A stretch of DNA of 64,000 nt from Pyrenochaeta sp. MPI-SDFR-AT-0127. Lineage: Eukaryota > Ascomycota > Dothideomycetes > Pleosporales > Cucurbitariaceae. The DNA lies in assembly GCA_020747015.1 (NCBI GenBank), contig JAGTJM010000101.1, positions 1 to 64,000 of the forward strand, in the 5' to 3' direction. Shown here one piece after another: positions 44,529 through 56,468 of this stretch (the stretch's first letter is position 1; each line of letters opens with the position of its first letter). The position numbers were made by a program, and so were the translations under genes. Below the pieces are notes generated by a model. That model worked only from the letters and a program-made list of their open reading frames with translations, searched no databases and had not been told where the DNA came from.

Positions 44529-46879
44529 CATTAGTAGACCCAATGATTCGAAATATTGCACATGACTAGCTTGATGCGGTATATCTAGAGAATACATTTC
44601 CTATCCACAACACATCATAAGATGTCTACACAGCCCTCTTCAGTCCTCCTAATGAATCAAGGCCTCTCTTCAAGAGCCCGGTGTTTCCACATGCTGCGAC
44701 AACGACTAAAGATCCTGCAAAATTGGGAATTACAATCTCTGTTGAGAAGTAGAGAACGATTCATGGTCGACAGCCTCAGATTATAAGACAAAAATACGCA
44801 CGATCTTGTTGGAGACGATGTCATAGCTTCGAATGCTCGTGCCTCCAGCGACTAGGTCACGGAATCTTCACAGTGCCCCACATCCACGACTAGGCTGGAA
44901 CTAGCCAAATGTTTTTATGGTTTTTTATGACACGGGCGGAACATTAGGCAACTATTTGTTTTGTTAGCTGAGGATTTCAAGGATTTGCTTGATCCACGCA
45001 TACACAAATGGGGTTTCCTCATGATAAGAAAGCCCGGAACCGGAACAGGTATTCGCTTAACGCAAAGAGGACGAAGAGATTGGGGACTAGGGAGAAGCTC
45101 GGGTTCTACATATCCTGCGGCCCAAGGGCATTCCCCAGTACAAGTTGGTAGGCGGAGCATATATGCACGACATCATGTACGGCAGGTTTGTCAAAAAGAC
45201 CTAAGAGGAGGGCGAAGACCTAATTAAGGGATGGTCTTGGCAGCCAACTGAGAGGGGCTTTCTGCAGCCAATACTAGAGCGGGGAAGGAGAGAAAGCTCC
45301 AATCACAGCTTTCAGAGTAGAAAGTAATATATTTAGAACCCTGAAAAAGTACAGTAGTCTAGTAGAGAGCTATAATTGGCCTGCAGGCAATCTGTTAACA
45401 GCATTTTCTCTTTGCGAGCGTCACATGCTCCAGTGACTGGTTTGATAGGAATGGTCCACAATATGGTTAGATTGGGTAACCTGGGAAGCATATGAGCGCA
45501 CTTTATTCGTAAGTAGTGTTATACTACGATTACATTAAGATTAAGGAATGTGAGAAACATATGCGTTTGTCCCTAGGACCGCACACCTGCGGCGAATAGA
45601 AATGGTAGCCTAAAGATGGAGGAAGGTGATATGAGACATAGATGTCTGTGCGAAACTGGTCTACACGACTTGCGGGTCGAAACTGACCTGCCTAGACTTC
45701 CCTATTTGGCTAGCGCTGTACTGCTATTGCCTGTTTTTGAGCAAAGTAACGATTGGGCCACGGCCCGCTCACACTCTAACCAGCCCGCACCGCCGCACCT
45801 ACGATGCTCAGGCCTAACTCACCCTTAGTATCGAGGTCTGACTGGATCCTCGAAATACCCCTAGTCATGAGAACCTCAATGCGACAAATGGCATCAGTGT
45901 GCTGTTCTAGGTCTGAATAAGGCCCATGCAAAAGGGAGCAGACCCTGCCCAACTCACTGTCCCGCAGCCACAGCCGCCAAACGCGCCAAACGTTACAGCC
46001 GCCAAACGTCCTTTCCCAGCCCTCAAGAAAGCTTCAACCATCCCATGCTCGCCACATGTACCATAACGCCGACTGCCCTTCCAAAACCCGCTACCCACCT
46101 GTTGATGACTACCCCCACAAGTGCGAATCCTACTTGGATAAACCTATCTACAGCACCCGTTCCAACCTACCACACCGCCACAACACGGTGCAAGTGCCCT
46201 TCTCTAGTAGCTCTTTCGCTACTCCACACTACCCACCCAAGTCAGTGAGCACCATGTCGTATGCAGCGAACATGCATGGACTAGGTTACGTTTATCCTCA
46301 CAAGGAATATCTTAGTATATACATTAGGATGAGCGCATGGATCTGAAAGATTTGCTGAAGCCGTTGAGTATGTCAGAGAAAGTAGGCCTGCGCTATTGCA
46401 GAAGAGAGAGTGTGAGAGGATGGGCTCGGCAATGTACCATGGGATGACTGGGAGGATGCTGTCCTTCGAGGTCAGGGGGCTTAGTGTGTATCTGATTGAG
46501 TCATGTCCGGACGTCAATGTCTCCATAATGATGTTCAGAATTGGACGAGAGTCTGACGTTAGGGAGATGTTCTGAAAACTACGTCGCGTCCGGCGCAGCG
46601 TCAGGAGCGTATCGCCACACGACGCCTTCTTAACTTCAATTGTACTGTATATATTGAGTAGGCCTTGTAGACATTGAAGTTCTTAACAGCGAGGTCTTGC
46701 CTCTGTCTGCAGTGGAACTGTTATATATACTTGGCGCATTGACAATATGAATAAAAACGCTAGGAACTAATAGCTTGGCTAAAGACAATAAAGTGCGTTT
46801 ACATGGTTTCTCCTTTGCTCACACGGCTTTGTTTCTAGATCGAATGAAACCGAGGTTGTACAACCTTAAAGGCGATCGT
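44529..46879. other. Gene-poor stretch holding a HET tail fragment
   Basis: About 2.3 kb separating the MFS gene from the STAND-N-like gene. Apart from the HET fragment at 45094-45204 nothing convincing is seen. A 96-codon frame at 46056-46346 starts with ATG but has no signal, motif or homologue I recognise. Confidence 0.45.
45094..45204 (+). pseudogene. Fragment of a HET-protein C-terminal module
   Basis: A short frame reads VLHILRPKGIPQYKLVGGAY followed by MHDIMYGR and a stop. This matches the (V)LRP......Y.LVGEAYVHGIMDGE tail found at the C-terminus of HET proteins, such as the intact gene at 30-33 kb. The rest of the gene is not recognisable around it, so it is a remnant. Confidence 0.55.
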
Positions 46880-49779
46880 TCAAGGAGTATAGCCAGGAGC
46901 AGGACCCTGCGTTGCCAGCGCGGTTGCATTCGACGACGATCTATCTGCCTCAAAGGGATTATCAGCTAGCATAGTACGCCAGTTCCTAGGTTTGAGCGAT
47001 TCCAACTCTTCTTTGAAGTGCGGACATTCGTCCATAGCTACCGAGAGCGTGAGGTCACAAGGCGGACCAGTCTCCCGTATGCGCCCAAGCGTATTGTTTG
47101 TACCATATCGGCTGTCGTTGGATCTCTTGACAAAATCCAAACCTGTGGGCTTCCTTGGGGGGAATTCGAACTTGACGATGCCTTCAGGCCGTTTACTATC
47201 AACGTACATGACAGCGACAGTGATGGTAGACTGGGGCAAAAGATATCTGGGAGCTTATCAGTATGCAAGCGATGGTAGTTCAACTTTACGTACATGCGAC
47301 TTTTCTCACTATAGCCAAAATACCATTCATTGCTTTCCGTGCGCTTCTCTGAAGAAGTTCGGATAACTTGCGTAGGATCAGTCACAGATATCCTCAAAAA
47401 TACTTCACGCCGATCTGTTTCTTTTAGCTCATGTATTTCTCACTGAGAACAAAACATACCGAGGGTTTTGGATACCCATTTCTTGCACCACCCAGAGATC
47501 TCCGCAGAAGTAAAATAGCCTGCCCATGGCGCAGAGACAAGCACGGCCTTCCGTTTTTGTACACTCTCAATCTCTCGCGAAGCAAAGTCCTCTACGACCA
47601 TGCGCGCAAATCCCTCCATGTCTGTCAACAGTCTTTGTGCACGACAGGACGTGACAGTTTCTTTGACAGAGTCCCAATCTATGAACTCGTTCACTGCTGC
47701 ATCCGATCCCCACGTTATGTTGTTATCCTTCCACCAGGTCTGAAATTTTCCAAAGTTGTGTACGGATGCGCCAAAATTCTTTTTTCTCTCTAAATTGTGG
47801 GTGAAGCCAAGCAATGAGTCGAGGATGAAGTTACACTTCAATTTGGACGCTTCCAGTCTAGAATAGAATTCGTCAGCTGCTTTATTCTCCCTATACCCAT
47901 GCAAATATGAAGTGAGCTGAACGCAAGTAAGAAAGGCGTCCAGATCAGAAAGAGCGAGGCGATTCTTCTGATTTTCGAGCAGAGTAAAAGCTCTTGCAAT
48001 GCCCCGAATAACTCGCAGCGGGTCTCGATACTCGCTTTGTAAGGACTTAGGAACAATACCAAGCCACCTTTCCTCAAAGTCACTGATCTTATTAACACAA
48101 ATGTTCGCTTCCCATGCCATGACGCTAAATGCCGAATCGTTCAACACCTTCGGCGGCTCGTGCACGGAAACGCGAAGAATATCATCGATGTACTCAGGGC
48201 TAGCCCCAGATCTTTTTGAAAAGCCCCAGTGGAGGAAAAATTTAGATTCCATAGCTCGCCGGCTTGCCGCTTTCGCTTTCGCATCCTGTACAATCGAAGT
48301 GAACTTGGCCTCGATCCGCATTACCTTCGCTTGAGATGTTCGACGCATCATTTCTTGAATAAGACCCAAGAACTCGTCGTCATCGAATTGGCCGTCACGA
48401 TTGGCATCAAAGTACAGGACAACGTTTTCCAAAGTATCTGCACTGATCTGCATGGGGCTGCCAGCCAGAGTTGCTGACAGATGCTGTAACACGGTTCGTC
48501 GTGTGAGGAAACCTTCGCCACTGTAGTCGGCTTGATGGAAAGCCCGCATGATTCTGTGCTTGGTGGCTTCCGACGATGGATCCGGGAGTGGATCATGATG
48601 GAAAAGTGGACGTAGTTTGTCTTGCACGTAACGTGGAGCTGGCCGGTCATACGGACGCCAATTCTCTGGCTTTCCAACACTGGAGGCTGTACTGTTGGAG
48701 CGGGAGCGAGGCTCTCCAGTTGATATCGGCGCGAAACCTCTTTCGACCACAGTAAAGCTATTCTCTGGCATTGTGGTAACGCTGTCCGGATCTGCGTAGA
48801 GATCATCGTCGTCGTCGATAGGAGCCGCGGCTCCGTTGATTCCCATTTGATCCTCATGCGGAGGTACGAAAGATACCGGCCTGGGGCTTACTTGATGTAG
48901 AGTTTCTTCAGTATCCGGGTCTCCTTCCGTAATTTTCGCAGTAACCAGAGTCGAAAGAGTTGGTTCGTGAGTAATTTCCTTCTTGAGCTCCGGAAGTGGA
49001 TCGATTGAGTCTTCGTCAAGACCGCCATTCTCAATGATCTGGCACAACCATTCTTCCAAAAATGGTTTGTTCAGAAGGATAGAATATGGGTGCACGTCCT
49101 TTTCCTCGAGATCGTCGCTTATTTGTTCAAACATCTCTTCTTTCTCAACAAGTTTATCATCAACCATGGGACGCGATATAACACTCGGCTGCCGTGCACC
49201 TGTCCGGTACTCTTGTGCTATCCGATCTAAAGTCTCTTTGACGTTTAACACAGATAAACTTAATGCAAGCTTAGCTGCGTGTGTTTCGAAGGGTGGCATG
49301 ATGCTTACCTTGTGAGACTTGTCAGTCGCAGTTGCAGGGACGAAGCGTCAAGCTCTAGCTTCTTCTCGAGCGCTTCTGAATCCGACGTGAGGAATCTCAA
49401 TCGACTGAATACTTTTCGTGTACCCTTTTCAGTCCCAACATCGCTGTATTTCTCGAGGAAGTCATCAACCTCATCTAAAGTGGTGTTGCATCCTTTAGTC
49501 ATCAAATGTAGTGAGGACAGTCTCAAATGGCTCTGAGGGATCTGTCCATCATTGTCCGCTTGCACAATATATGACTTTGTGTCATCAAGCACGTCACGAA
49601 GTTCTAAAACGCGCCTTGTAAGACCAGCATATTTGCCAGGAGCATCTTTGCAGCGATTGTACACCTGAAAGATCTGTCGTTAGTAGTGGGCAAGTAACGC
49701 TGGAAGAGAAGTGTATACATACAAGATATGCCTTTTCTGCTATCAAAATGAAGTCGCTGACCGAAAATCCGAAGCTCAT
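46880..49779 (-). CDS. STAND-N-like/EF-hand protein
   Basis: Large soluble protein of unknown function. Five exons: 49723-49779, 49309-49664, 47460-49258, 47290-47414 and 46880-47230; introns of 58, 50, 45 and 59 bp, the first with a perfect TACTAAC branch, 895 residues. The N-terminus (MSFGFSVSDFILIAEKAYLV, then YNRCKDAPGKYAGLTRRVLEL) matches the fungal N-terminal domain usually found on STAND/NLR proteins. A canonical EF-hand loop, DANRDGQFDDDE, lies at 48373-48408 and is preceded by a degenerate partner (DYSGEGFLTRRT), suggesting calcium binding. The middle is acidic and low-complexity, the rest helical. No NACHT, NB-ARC or repeat domain follows. In intron 2 only the acceptor TTAAG at 49259 avoids a stop. 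Confidence 0.75.
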
Positions 49780-51785
49780 TTCGAGGGGTTTCGAAATCTG
49801 ACAACAAGCCGAGATTGCGTCCCTGGCATTTATCTTGGTGCCTTCTAAACTTGATTAGTGCTCTGTGGAAATTCCTGGATTTTTCTTCTTTGCCTCCCGA
49901 GATGATGAAATTCGAGCTCAGGGAATCATCGAAAAGAATGAGGAACCGAACGAGCGGCCTCTTGGTCAGAGGTATGGAGCCAGGCTGAGGCTGAAGGACC
50001 TCCGTTGCGGGGTAGCTGCCTGGAATTTACTGGGCAGAATGCGCCATTGACGTACTAATGCAGCAGCCCTGGCCTCGATGCGAAATAATAGGTAATGTGT
50101 GTTGATTTTCATATGCTGTATTGTGCTTAGGTCCCCCCGAAGCCACGAGGAAGAACGTAAACAAAACATATAGTGAGTTTTATAGTCTAAACTACTGACT
50201 ACGAATTTTCTATTAGTAGAATGTGTAGCATAGTATGCAGACAATCTTACAGAGATTCTGGACACTAGGCAGGAGCTATGCTTAACATTGCATGTATCAT
50301 CTTACTTTACTACGAAATAAACTGCGCATGTTCGTTAAAAACGGCCCAACATACACCCTGATCCTTCGAAATCTGCTCATATTGTTGCCTCAGGGAGTAT
50401 TCGAGGGACTATAGCGCCCCGTGGAACTAGCATTTGGAATGTAGCGGAAATCCAGCTAGTGTCCAGGTGGGGATCCTGGCTCAATTGATTAGCGTAATTA
50501 TGGGTCTAAAACACGCCTAGTGGGCTCATCAGCCTTCTTTGTCTCTCCAGCTATGCTACAGTTTACGTACAAGTCGGAATGAAGGTAGTGATCGCATCAG
50601 CATTCGTCTAATTTCAGCAGGCATGTTATTACCCCTTCTCGATAAGGTTTACATGAGAATGCCTCTATTATTGCTGATTCGTCCAACAGCAGATTTTAGA
50701 TACCTCATTGTCAGTTATGGAAGCAAAGATCTGAAGTAGTCGTAGTAAATACTATAATTTGTATTAGTGGGGGTGGAGTACTATGTACTTAGCAATATAC
50801 TAGCCTGAGTTTTAATCTAGGTGTACAACAGAATGAGGGAGAGTTCTTCGCCACAGGGCAAGTGTGTGAGAGTATACGTAGCAAGCGGATTGTATTGCCA
50901 TATCTACGGTGCGGTGAGCGTGAATGTGGATAGAGCTTTGTTAGAATCCTTATGGTCTACTATGATTGCTACATCTCGAGCAATGTAGCGACGTGAACGT
51001 CAAACAAACGACAGTAACTGCTTTGAGACGCAAGAGAAGATGTTAGTGTGCCGCTACAAGTGTGTAAAACATTTGTTTATTTGTTGCAACAATCAAATCA
51101 TATCTGCTCTATTTGCTCCAGTGTGTAAGACTTAAATTGGGGCTATTGGATCTCGAAGATCAACTAAAGGTTAGGGGCTTCCAAGTGTGGCGCTGGCCTC
51201 GAGGTTCACCAGCAGCGCTACACAATGAAACCAAGGAGCACGAATGTTGCGAAAGCTCTCGCTGGCCCAACGCTAAATCGTGGATAGTAGCTGGCACATG
51301 AAGTATGTTCGCTGGCGAAACCAGCTAGAATTCTAGTGGGCGGGCCTAGATATGGGCCAACCTGCCGTAATGACCCGATACCGAGCAGCTTTGTAGGCTC
51401 AGGGTAAGCTCTGGTATACCATAATCGGCGCAGGCTACACCGCCACATGTCTTGGGACAGTTTATACATGGATTAATTTATTAAGGCTAAAGCTCAGGTT
51501 CAAAAGCGGAAGAAGACATTGGTAGGGTCATTTTTGAAGTTAGTGACAATGCGTTAACATCCTGGGGATGTTAGGTACAGAAATTAACCGTATATGTCCG
51601 ACTTTAAGTACTTAAAGATAAACTGTAGTTTGGTTTTGCATAGTGAAAGAAATCGGGTTCTTCCAGTTTTCAGGTTCACCATGCTCCCACCAGCTAGTAG
51701 CTTGTATACGTAACGAGAACGGACCAGCTTGCTTCTCGTTACGATGCTGTAATCTCGAGATCGTTGTGATGATGATTACAAGACA
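49780..51785. other. Intergenic stretch, no gene seen
   Basis: About 2 kb between the STAND-N-like gene and the 3' end of the pheromone receptor gene. Several short ATG frames (for example 50539-50739 and 51113-51301) lack motifs. Confidence 0.5.
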
Positions 51786-53345
51786 TCAAGCCCAAGATTC
51801 CTGTGGCTTACATTCCTTGTCGATGTTGCCTCGCTTGTAGCGATCCTGGTGCACTTCGCGAACCACATGCACGCCACCTGGTTCGCTGACCTGCGTTGAA
51901 GATTCGGTATCGGTTGCCCAAGCGTGAGCGTGAACGCCAGGCGAGATATAATGAGATGCGAATGCATTTGGCTTAGTATTGTCCGAGAAGGACCGGCGAG
52001 AGAACGATGGCAATATGGAAGCGCCAGCCCCCTGATTGGAAAAGATCTGTTTTAGAAAAAATGGCTCTTCCTGCTGGCTGTTATGTTGTGTTGATTTGAA
52101 GATTGTGTCCCTAGTTGTTACTGGTCGCAGATGAGAGATAGAGTCCAGCTCCACCGAGTGATTGCGCGGGTCGCTGTTGAAAGTATCTATAGTAGAGTTG
52201 TTTTGGGAGTCAGTCTTCGAGAAAATCATATTTCTCGCCTTGGCCGACATGTTCGATCCCCACGTTTTCGCAGCCACAAAGCTAGTTGGCGTCGAAACCC
52301 CACTCTCGCGCATAACATATAAGCTTGGGAATATTTTGCCAAGCCCGAGTGTTACTAACATCTTCTTGTAGAGATTGTACGAGTCTTTGCCGGTACCAAA
52401 GACAAAGAAGATGACGTAGCCTGTGGCAACCTGAACCCATTTCTCAATCGAAACTTGGCCCAAAGCCGGAATTTTCACAATACTGTTAAATTTGGGTCCA
52501 TGGACTCGACCCCAGTCGTAAGGGTGTGTGATCGCGCTGCAGAGATTGACGAGGACCCAGAGGCTGTAGGGAAGGTAGAAAACAATTATGATAACACAGA
52601 TAGTGAAGAGACGGATGAAGCGTGACTTAGTTGTGTTGCGGGCGGAAATGAGACGATGGAATTCGCGACGGTAGCGGTATAGGCGGTACACTAAAAGACC
52701 TGGTTTTATGTTAATCCATGTTACCGGAGGCATATAAAAGTGGCAGAACTTACCAGCGTAAAATGCAGCAACCAGCATAGTGATTGGACCCCACATAAAA
52801 CTTAGGACCATGCTGGGCCAGCTTGTATCAAATCCAGAAATGCAACCCACGATGCCAAATAGTAGGTAACGAACAGGTTGGACCACGTAGTAGACGAGAA
52901 TCATGATCAAGGGGTATACCCAGCACCAAAAGATTTCCAGCAGCGCCTCCTTGGCCTTGCTTTTTCGGCTCGAAGAGATCGTGATATTGCTTGTATCCAT
53001 GACCTTTGCCAATTTGCGAACGATCATAGCGGTGCAAGCTGCTAGTCCCACCGTGCCACCTATCTGTATGCGTACATTGATATCACACCATACATTGCCA
53101 TCCCACCAGTCGAAAATATCGTCACGGGGCCAGATAAGAGGATTGATAGAGTTGAACACGTTGTTCAAGACGATCCATAAGATGAGCGAGCCGGCTGCGA
53201 CATTGCGCTGGGAGAAATGCCATATCATTGGCGGTATGCAGAGTAACCATGCTGGGAAGGAGAGAACTGGAAGAACGATGGCTTGCGGATATAGAGGAGG
53301 TATTGGGACCGCTGAAGGGGTATCGAAACCGTGAATTGCCCTCAT
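51786..53345 (-). CDS. STE3-type a-factor pheromone receptor
   Basis: Seven-helix G-protein-coupled receptor for a lipidated mating pheromone. Two exons, 52754-53345 and 51786-52699, 501 residues from ATG 53345. The frame extends further upstream only through a GTG at 53393. The N-terminus is short and outside, as in STE3. Helices 1-7 run from about LPVLSFPAWLLCIPPMIW to the VATGYVIFFVFG segment. Family text includes NNVFNSINPLIWP, WCDINVRIQIGG, YAG/LLVYRLYRYRREF and FYLPYSLWVLV. The 54-bp intron (GTAAGT...CCAG) is a multiple of three without a stop, so a naive reading would insert 18 false residues. The long C-terminal tail is Ser/Thr-rich and likely a phosphorylation target. Role: mating partner sensing and hyphal chemotropism. 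Confidence 0.9.
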   Translation of the reverse strand: MRAIHGFDTPSAVPIPPLYPQAIVLPVLSFPAWLLCIPPMIWHFSQRNVAAGSLILWIVLNNVFNSINPLIWPRDDIFDWWDGNVWCDINVRIQIGGTVGLAACTAMIVRKLAKVMDTSNITISSSRKSKAKEALLEIFWCWVYPLIMILVYYVVQPVRYLLFGIVGCISGFDTSWPSMVLSFMWGPITMLVAAFYAGKFCHFYMPPVTWINIKPGLLVYRLYRYRREFHRLISARNTTKSRFIRLFTICVIIIVFYLPYSLWVLVNLCSAITHPYDWGRVHGPKFNSIVKIPALGQVSIEKWVQVATGYVIFFVFGTGKDSYNLYKKMLVTLGLGKIFPSLYVMRESGVSTPTSFVAAKTWGSNMSAKARNMIFSKTDSQNNSTIDTFNSDPRNHSVELDSISHLRPVTTRDTIFKSTQHNSQQEEPFFLKQIFSNQGAGASILPSFSRRSFSDNTKPNAFASHYISPGVHAHAWATDTESSTQVSEPGGVHVVREVHQDRYKRGNIDKECKPQESWA

Positions 53346-54662
53346 AATATAGGAGCAGGCAGACTTTACGGCAGTGAGGATGCGTGTGGTCACAGTTGGT
53401 GCGGGGAGGCGATGGCAAGGTTGACGAGTTCTGCGCCCTTTTGGACTGGCTGTCTAATCGACTAGCCTGGATCTTCTTCTCGGGTGCAGCCGCTACTTAG
53501 AGTACACCTGTGAATGGTTTTGATATTTCTTTGTTCTAGGCTGCGTCGATGATGGAATCTTTTGGACAGTAATGATATTTGAGGCAAGAACGTGAGTAAG
53601 ATGGTGACTGACTGAGGGCGAGAAGAGACGAGAATCGAGCGGTGAGTCCTCATTATGCGTAAAATTGGACTGTGACTGCGCATGTCATCTCTCAATAAGT
53701 GTCTCAACTTTCAATACCGCTCAATAGCTACTCTTGTCTTTTTCACATATGCAAGCAACTACAGGAATTTGAGACCTGTTCACGGGGCTTGGTCGCTGAA
53801 GAAACGAAACCGGTTGGCTTGAACCTGTTGGCAGGTGCTATTAGTGACATATGTACCGTGGCTGCAGTGTCGGCCTGGTGGTGATGGTGGCAAGACCTGC
53901 AATTGCCGGATTCGGGTCTGAATAGGAAATGTGACGAAAGCTGCCAAACATGAATAGAAAAATAAACAGGAAGAAGTGGGGGTGTCTGCAACACTACTTG
54001 AACCAATGTTTGAGTCGCTCCATATTGGTGCTGAATCTCAGTCATTGTGCATTGGGAGGCGTTGGTAAATAGCACAGGCTTCAGTCCCGAGCGCTGCCGT
54101 GTCCACGTATTGCGAACAGTACTCCAAGATGTCACGGCTTATCTGACTGAGGCTACGTCCCACCGACCACCGACTGGTTCAACTCGCGACAGGTCCATGG
54201 GATACTAATGAAGTGAAAAGCAGAGGTATGTTGCTGTTGCCGATCGCGTGTTGATTCGAACAGCCAATGCTCCGTCAACACGTCTAAGTGACCGTTGAAG
54301 GTCCGATCATGGATACCGCTGCTGTACGCGACAATGGGTTGCGCGAATACAAGATGTTCGATACGATGAGGATGTTGCGTTGCTCTTGGCAGCGCGATTA
54401 TCCAAGTGTTGATGTTCTTGTTGATGTATGACGTAACCCCTGCGCTTCCGAGGTGCCCACTGGTCGAACTACGGGCTGTGACTTTGTAGCACGGAATGTG
54501 AGCGTCACCAGAGCGTCCAGCATGCGTTGCCCAAGGTTGCCACGATTACCACGACGTGATTCGAATATCTGCGCCGTCGCGCCTTCCAGGCTCGTATCGT
54601 GACACATAGACTAGGCCTCCATCCTCGGCCTGAATCGCTCATTACGCTGTCGCTTCACCACC
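53346..54662. other. Divergent intergenic region, no gene seen
   Basis: Contains the promoter of the STE3 gene on the left and of the membrane/coiled-coil gene on the right. Frames on both strands are motif-free. Confidence 0.5.
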
Positions 54663-56071
54663 ATGGATGGCGCGGTTCCCGAGAGCCATGCCGATGGCTC
54701 CCAGATACATCCTGTACTACGCCAAAGAATGCTGAACCGTGCAGCATCCTTTGCTGAAGGCGCCCAACCCTCCACACCAGCCCTCCCTCGCCGCCGAAGC
54801 TCTCTCCTCTCCGACCTTTCCGACTCGCGGCATTCTTTTCGATCTTCGACCGACAATCTCCTCAAAACAAGCGGAAACAATGACATGGACAGGTTCACGT
54901 CTTCGGACGAGCCTTCACACTGGATATCGACGCCGATTGTGGCTGCGATTGTGCCAGCAATTGTAGGCTTGACATATGAGAATGGAGCCGCCATTGCGAC
55001 GGATATCTTGATGCTAGCTCTGGCGTCGTGGTTCCTGCATTGGTGTGTACGCGTTCCATGGTGAGTTGTGAAGCAAGGCATTCATCTCGCCCGCTGATCT
55101 GGAGCAGGGATTGGTATCATGAGGCTCAGCAACGGCGCTATGAGTACAGCGAAGTTCCCGAGACACAATACGATGATACGATTCTTGAGGAGGATGAAAA
55201 CAGTATAGGGAGTCCTGATGAGCGCCCCGAAACCGCAGCAGACGACCCAGTCGAACCGAGACCCACCACCCGTAGCGAGCTATCACCCGCCGCGGCTGCA
55301 CAAAAGGAGGCGCGCGAGGAGCTTAAGCGACAAGAGGTGTTCGCTTTTGTTGCTTGCTTTCTTGGCCCGCTCCTCGGTGCACTTTTGCTGCATACAATAC
55401 GTGCACAGCTCACACGTGCAGAGGGAATAGTATCAAACTTCAATCTGGTCTTGTTCCTTCTTGGCGCAGAGATTCGACCATTCCGTCGCCTATTCAAAAT
55501 GAAAAGGGACAGAATTTTGCATCTTCAACGCATTGTCAAGCTGGATCCGAGAGATGAGTTGAAAGCCGCTGACGCGCAACAGATTGCGCAGCGACTGGCG
55601 GAACTGGAGGCTCGGCTAGATGGGCCGGTCGCGAATACTGATATGGATATCGCCAAAGTCAGTACTGAAGTGCGACAAAGCATGCAACTTCAGCTGGACG
55701 CTCTCAATCGCGCAGTTCGACGATACGAGAAGCGGCATATGGCGCAATCTATACAGATTGAGGCGCGCTTTCAGGAGCTCGACTTACGGTTACGGGATGC
55801 GCTCTCTTTGGCTGCTGCAGCTGCCAGGACAGGTCAAAAACCTGGCATGATTTCCATGACGATAAGCTGGATTTCGAGTCTTGCTAGCTATGTTTTGCAG
55901 AGAACCTGGAATATCGCTACATATCCGCTTCGTGTGGCTGCTGCCGCAACCATTTTCGTAAGATCATGGTTTGTCAAAGATGAGAGGCAAAGTCGAAGAC
56001 GAGGGAAAGGGCAGTCTAACGGTCATTCTTCTATTTCGACACCTAGGATGCAGTCCAAGAGTGGTCGATGA
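54663..56071 (+). CDS. Conserved membrane protein with coiled coil
   Basis: Function unknown. Two exons, 54663-55060 and 55108-56071 (donor GTGAGT, acceptor AGCAG, phase 2), 453 residues. The N-terminal 85 residues are Ser/Arg-rich. Two hydrophobic helices follow (IVAAIVPAIVGLTYE and ILMLALASWFLHWCV), then after an acidic linker a third (VFAFVACFLGPLLGALLLH) and fourth (IVSNFNLVLFLLGAEI). Next comes a long charged coiled coil (LAELEARL ... LQLDALNRAVRRYEKR) and an amphipathic C-terminus ending in a basic tail. The layout suggests an organelle membrane anchor with a cytosolic coiled coil. It reads like a conserved single-copy fungal protein rather than an accessory gene. Confidence 0.75.
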
Positions 56072-56468
56072 ACCAAATTTCATTGAACATCACTTTCCAA
56101 TACCCTAATCTCACCTGCTCTTTTCATTTTTACACTTCCTCCTAGAATCGTCCTATTCCCGTTAAACAATTACACCGCGAAAAGTTGAGCACAATGAACC
56201 TTGACCATAACTTCAACTGTAGCCAAACCGGCATTGTCCAATCGAGTAACCCGAGAATTAGGTACAATTGGTGCCGTATACCTCTCGGAGATAAAAGTAA
56301 AAGCAACCACCCGGATCTACCCCGCGTAACCCCACCATGTTAGCTACTGTTCCGAGGCGACCATGTTACTATAGTCTGATTGTCTCGCTCTAGCCTTTCG
56401 CTCCTGTTCTTTACACCCTTCACCTGCTCCTCATTCTTGTTTGGCAAAGTTTTGTTTGACAATTCATC
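56072..56468. other. Intergenic promoter region of the hydrolase gene
   Basis: Short spacer with pyrimidine-rich sequence (CTCGCTCTAGCCTTTCGCTCCTG...) just upstream of the hydrolase start, a common fungal core-promoter feature. No gene. Confidence 0.4.

Noticed and set aside
46056..46346. 96-codon ATG frame (Tyr/His/Pro-rich)
   Set aside because: No signal peptide, domain or neighbouring exon; biased composition alone is weak evidence.
52700..52753. Treating the STE3 frame as one exon of 535 codons from 53393
   Set aside because: The first codon is GTG, not ATG, and the 54-bp segment has a clear donor and acceptor and interrupts the YAG/LLVYRLYRYRREF block.
52903..53334. 143-codon plus-strand frame opposite the STE3 gene
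   Set aside because: It is a mirror of the receptor's coding strand, with no start context or motif.
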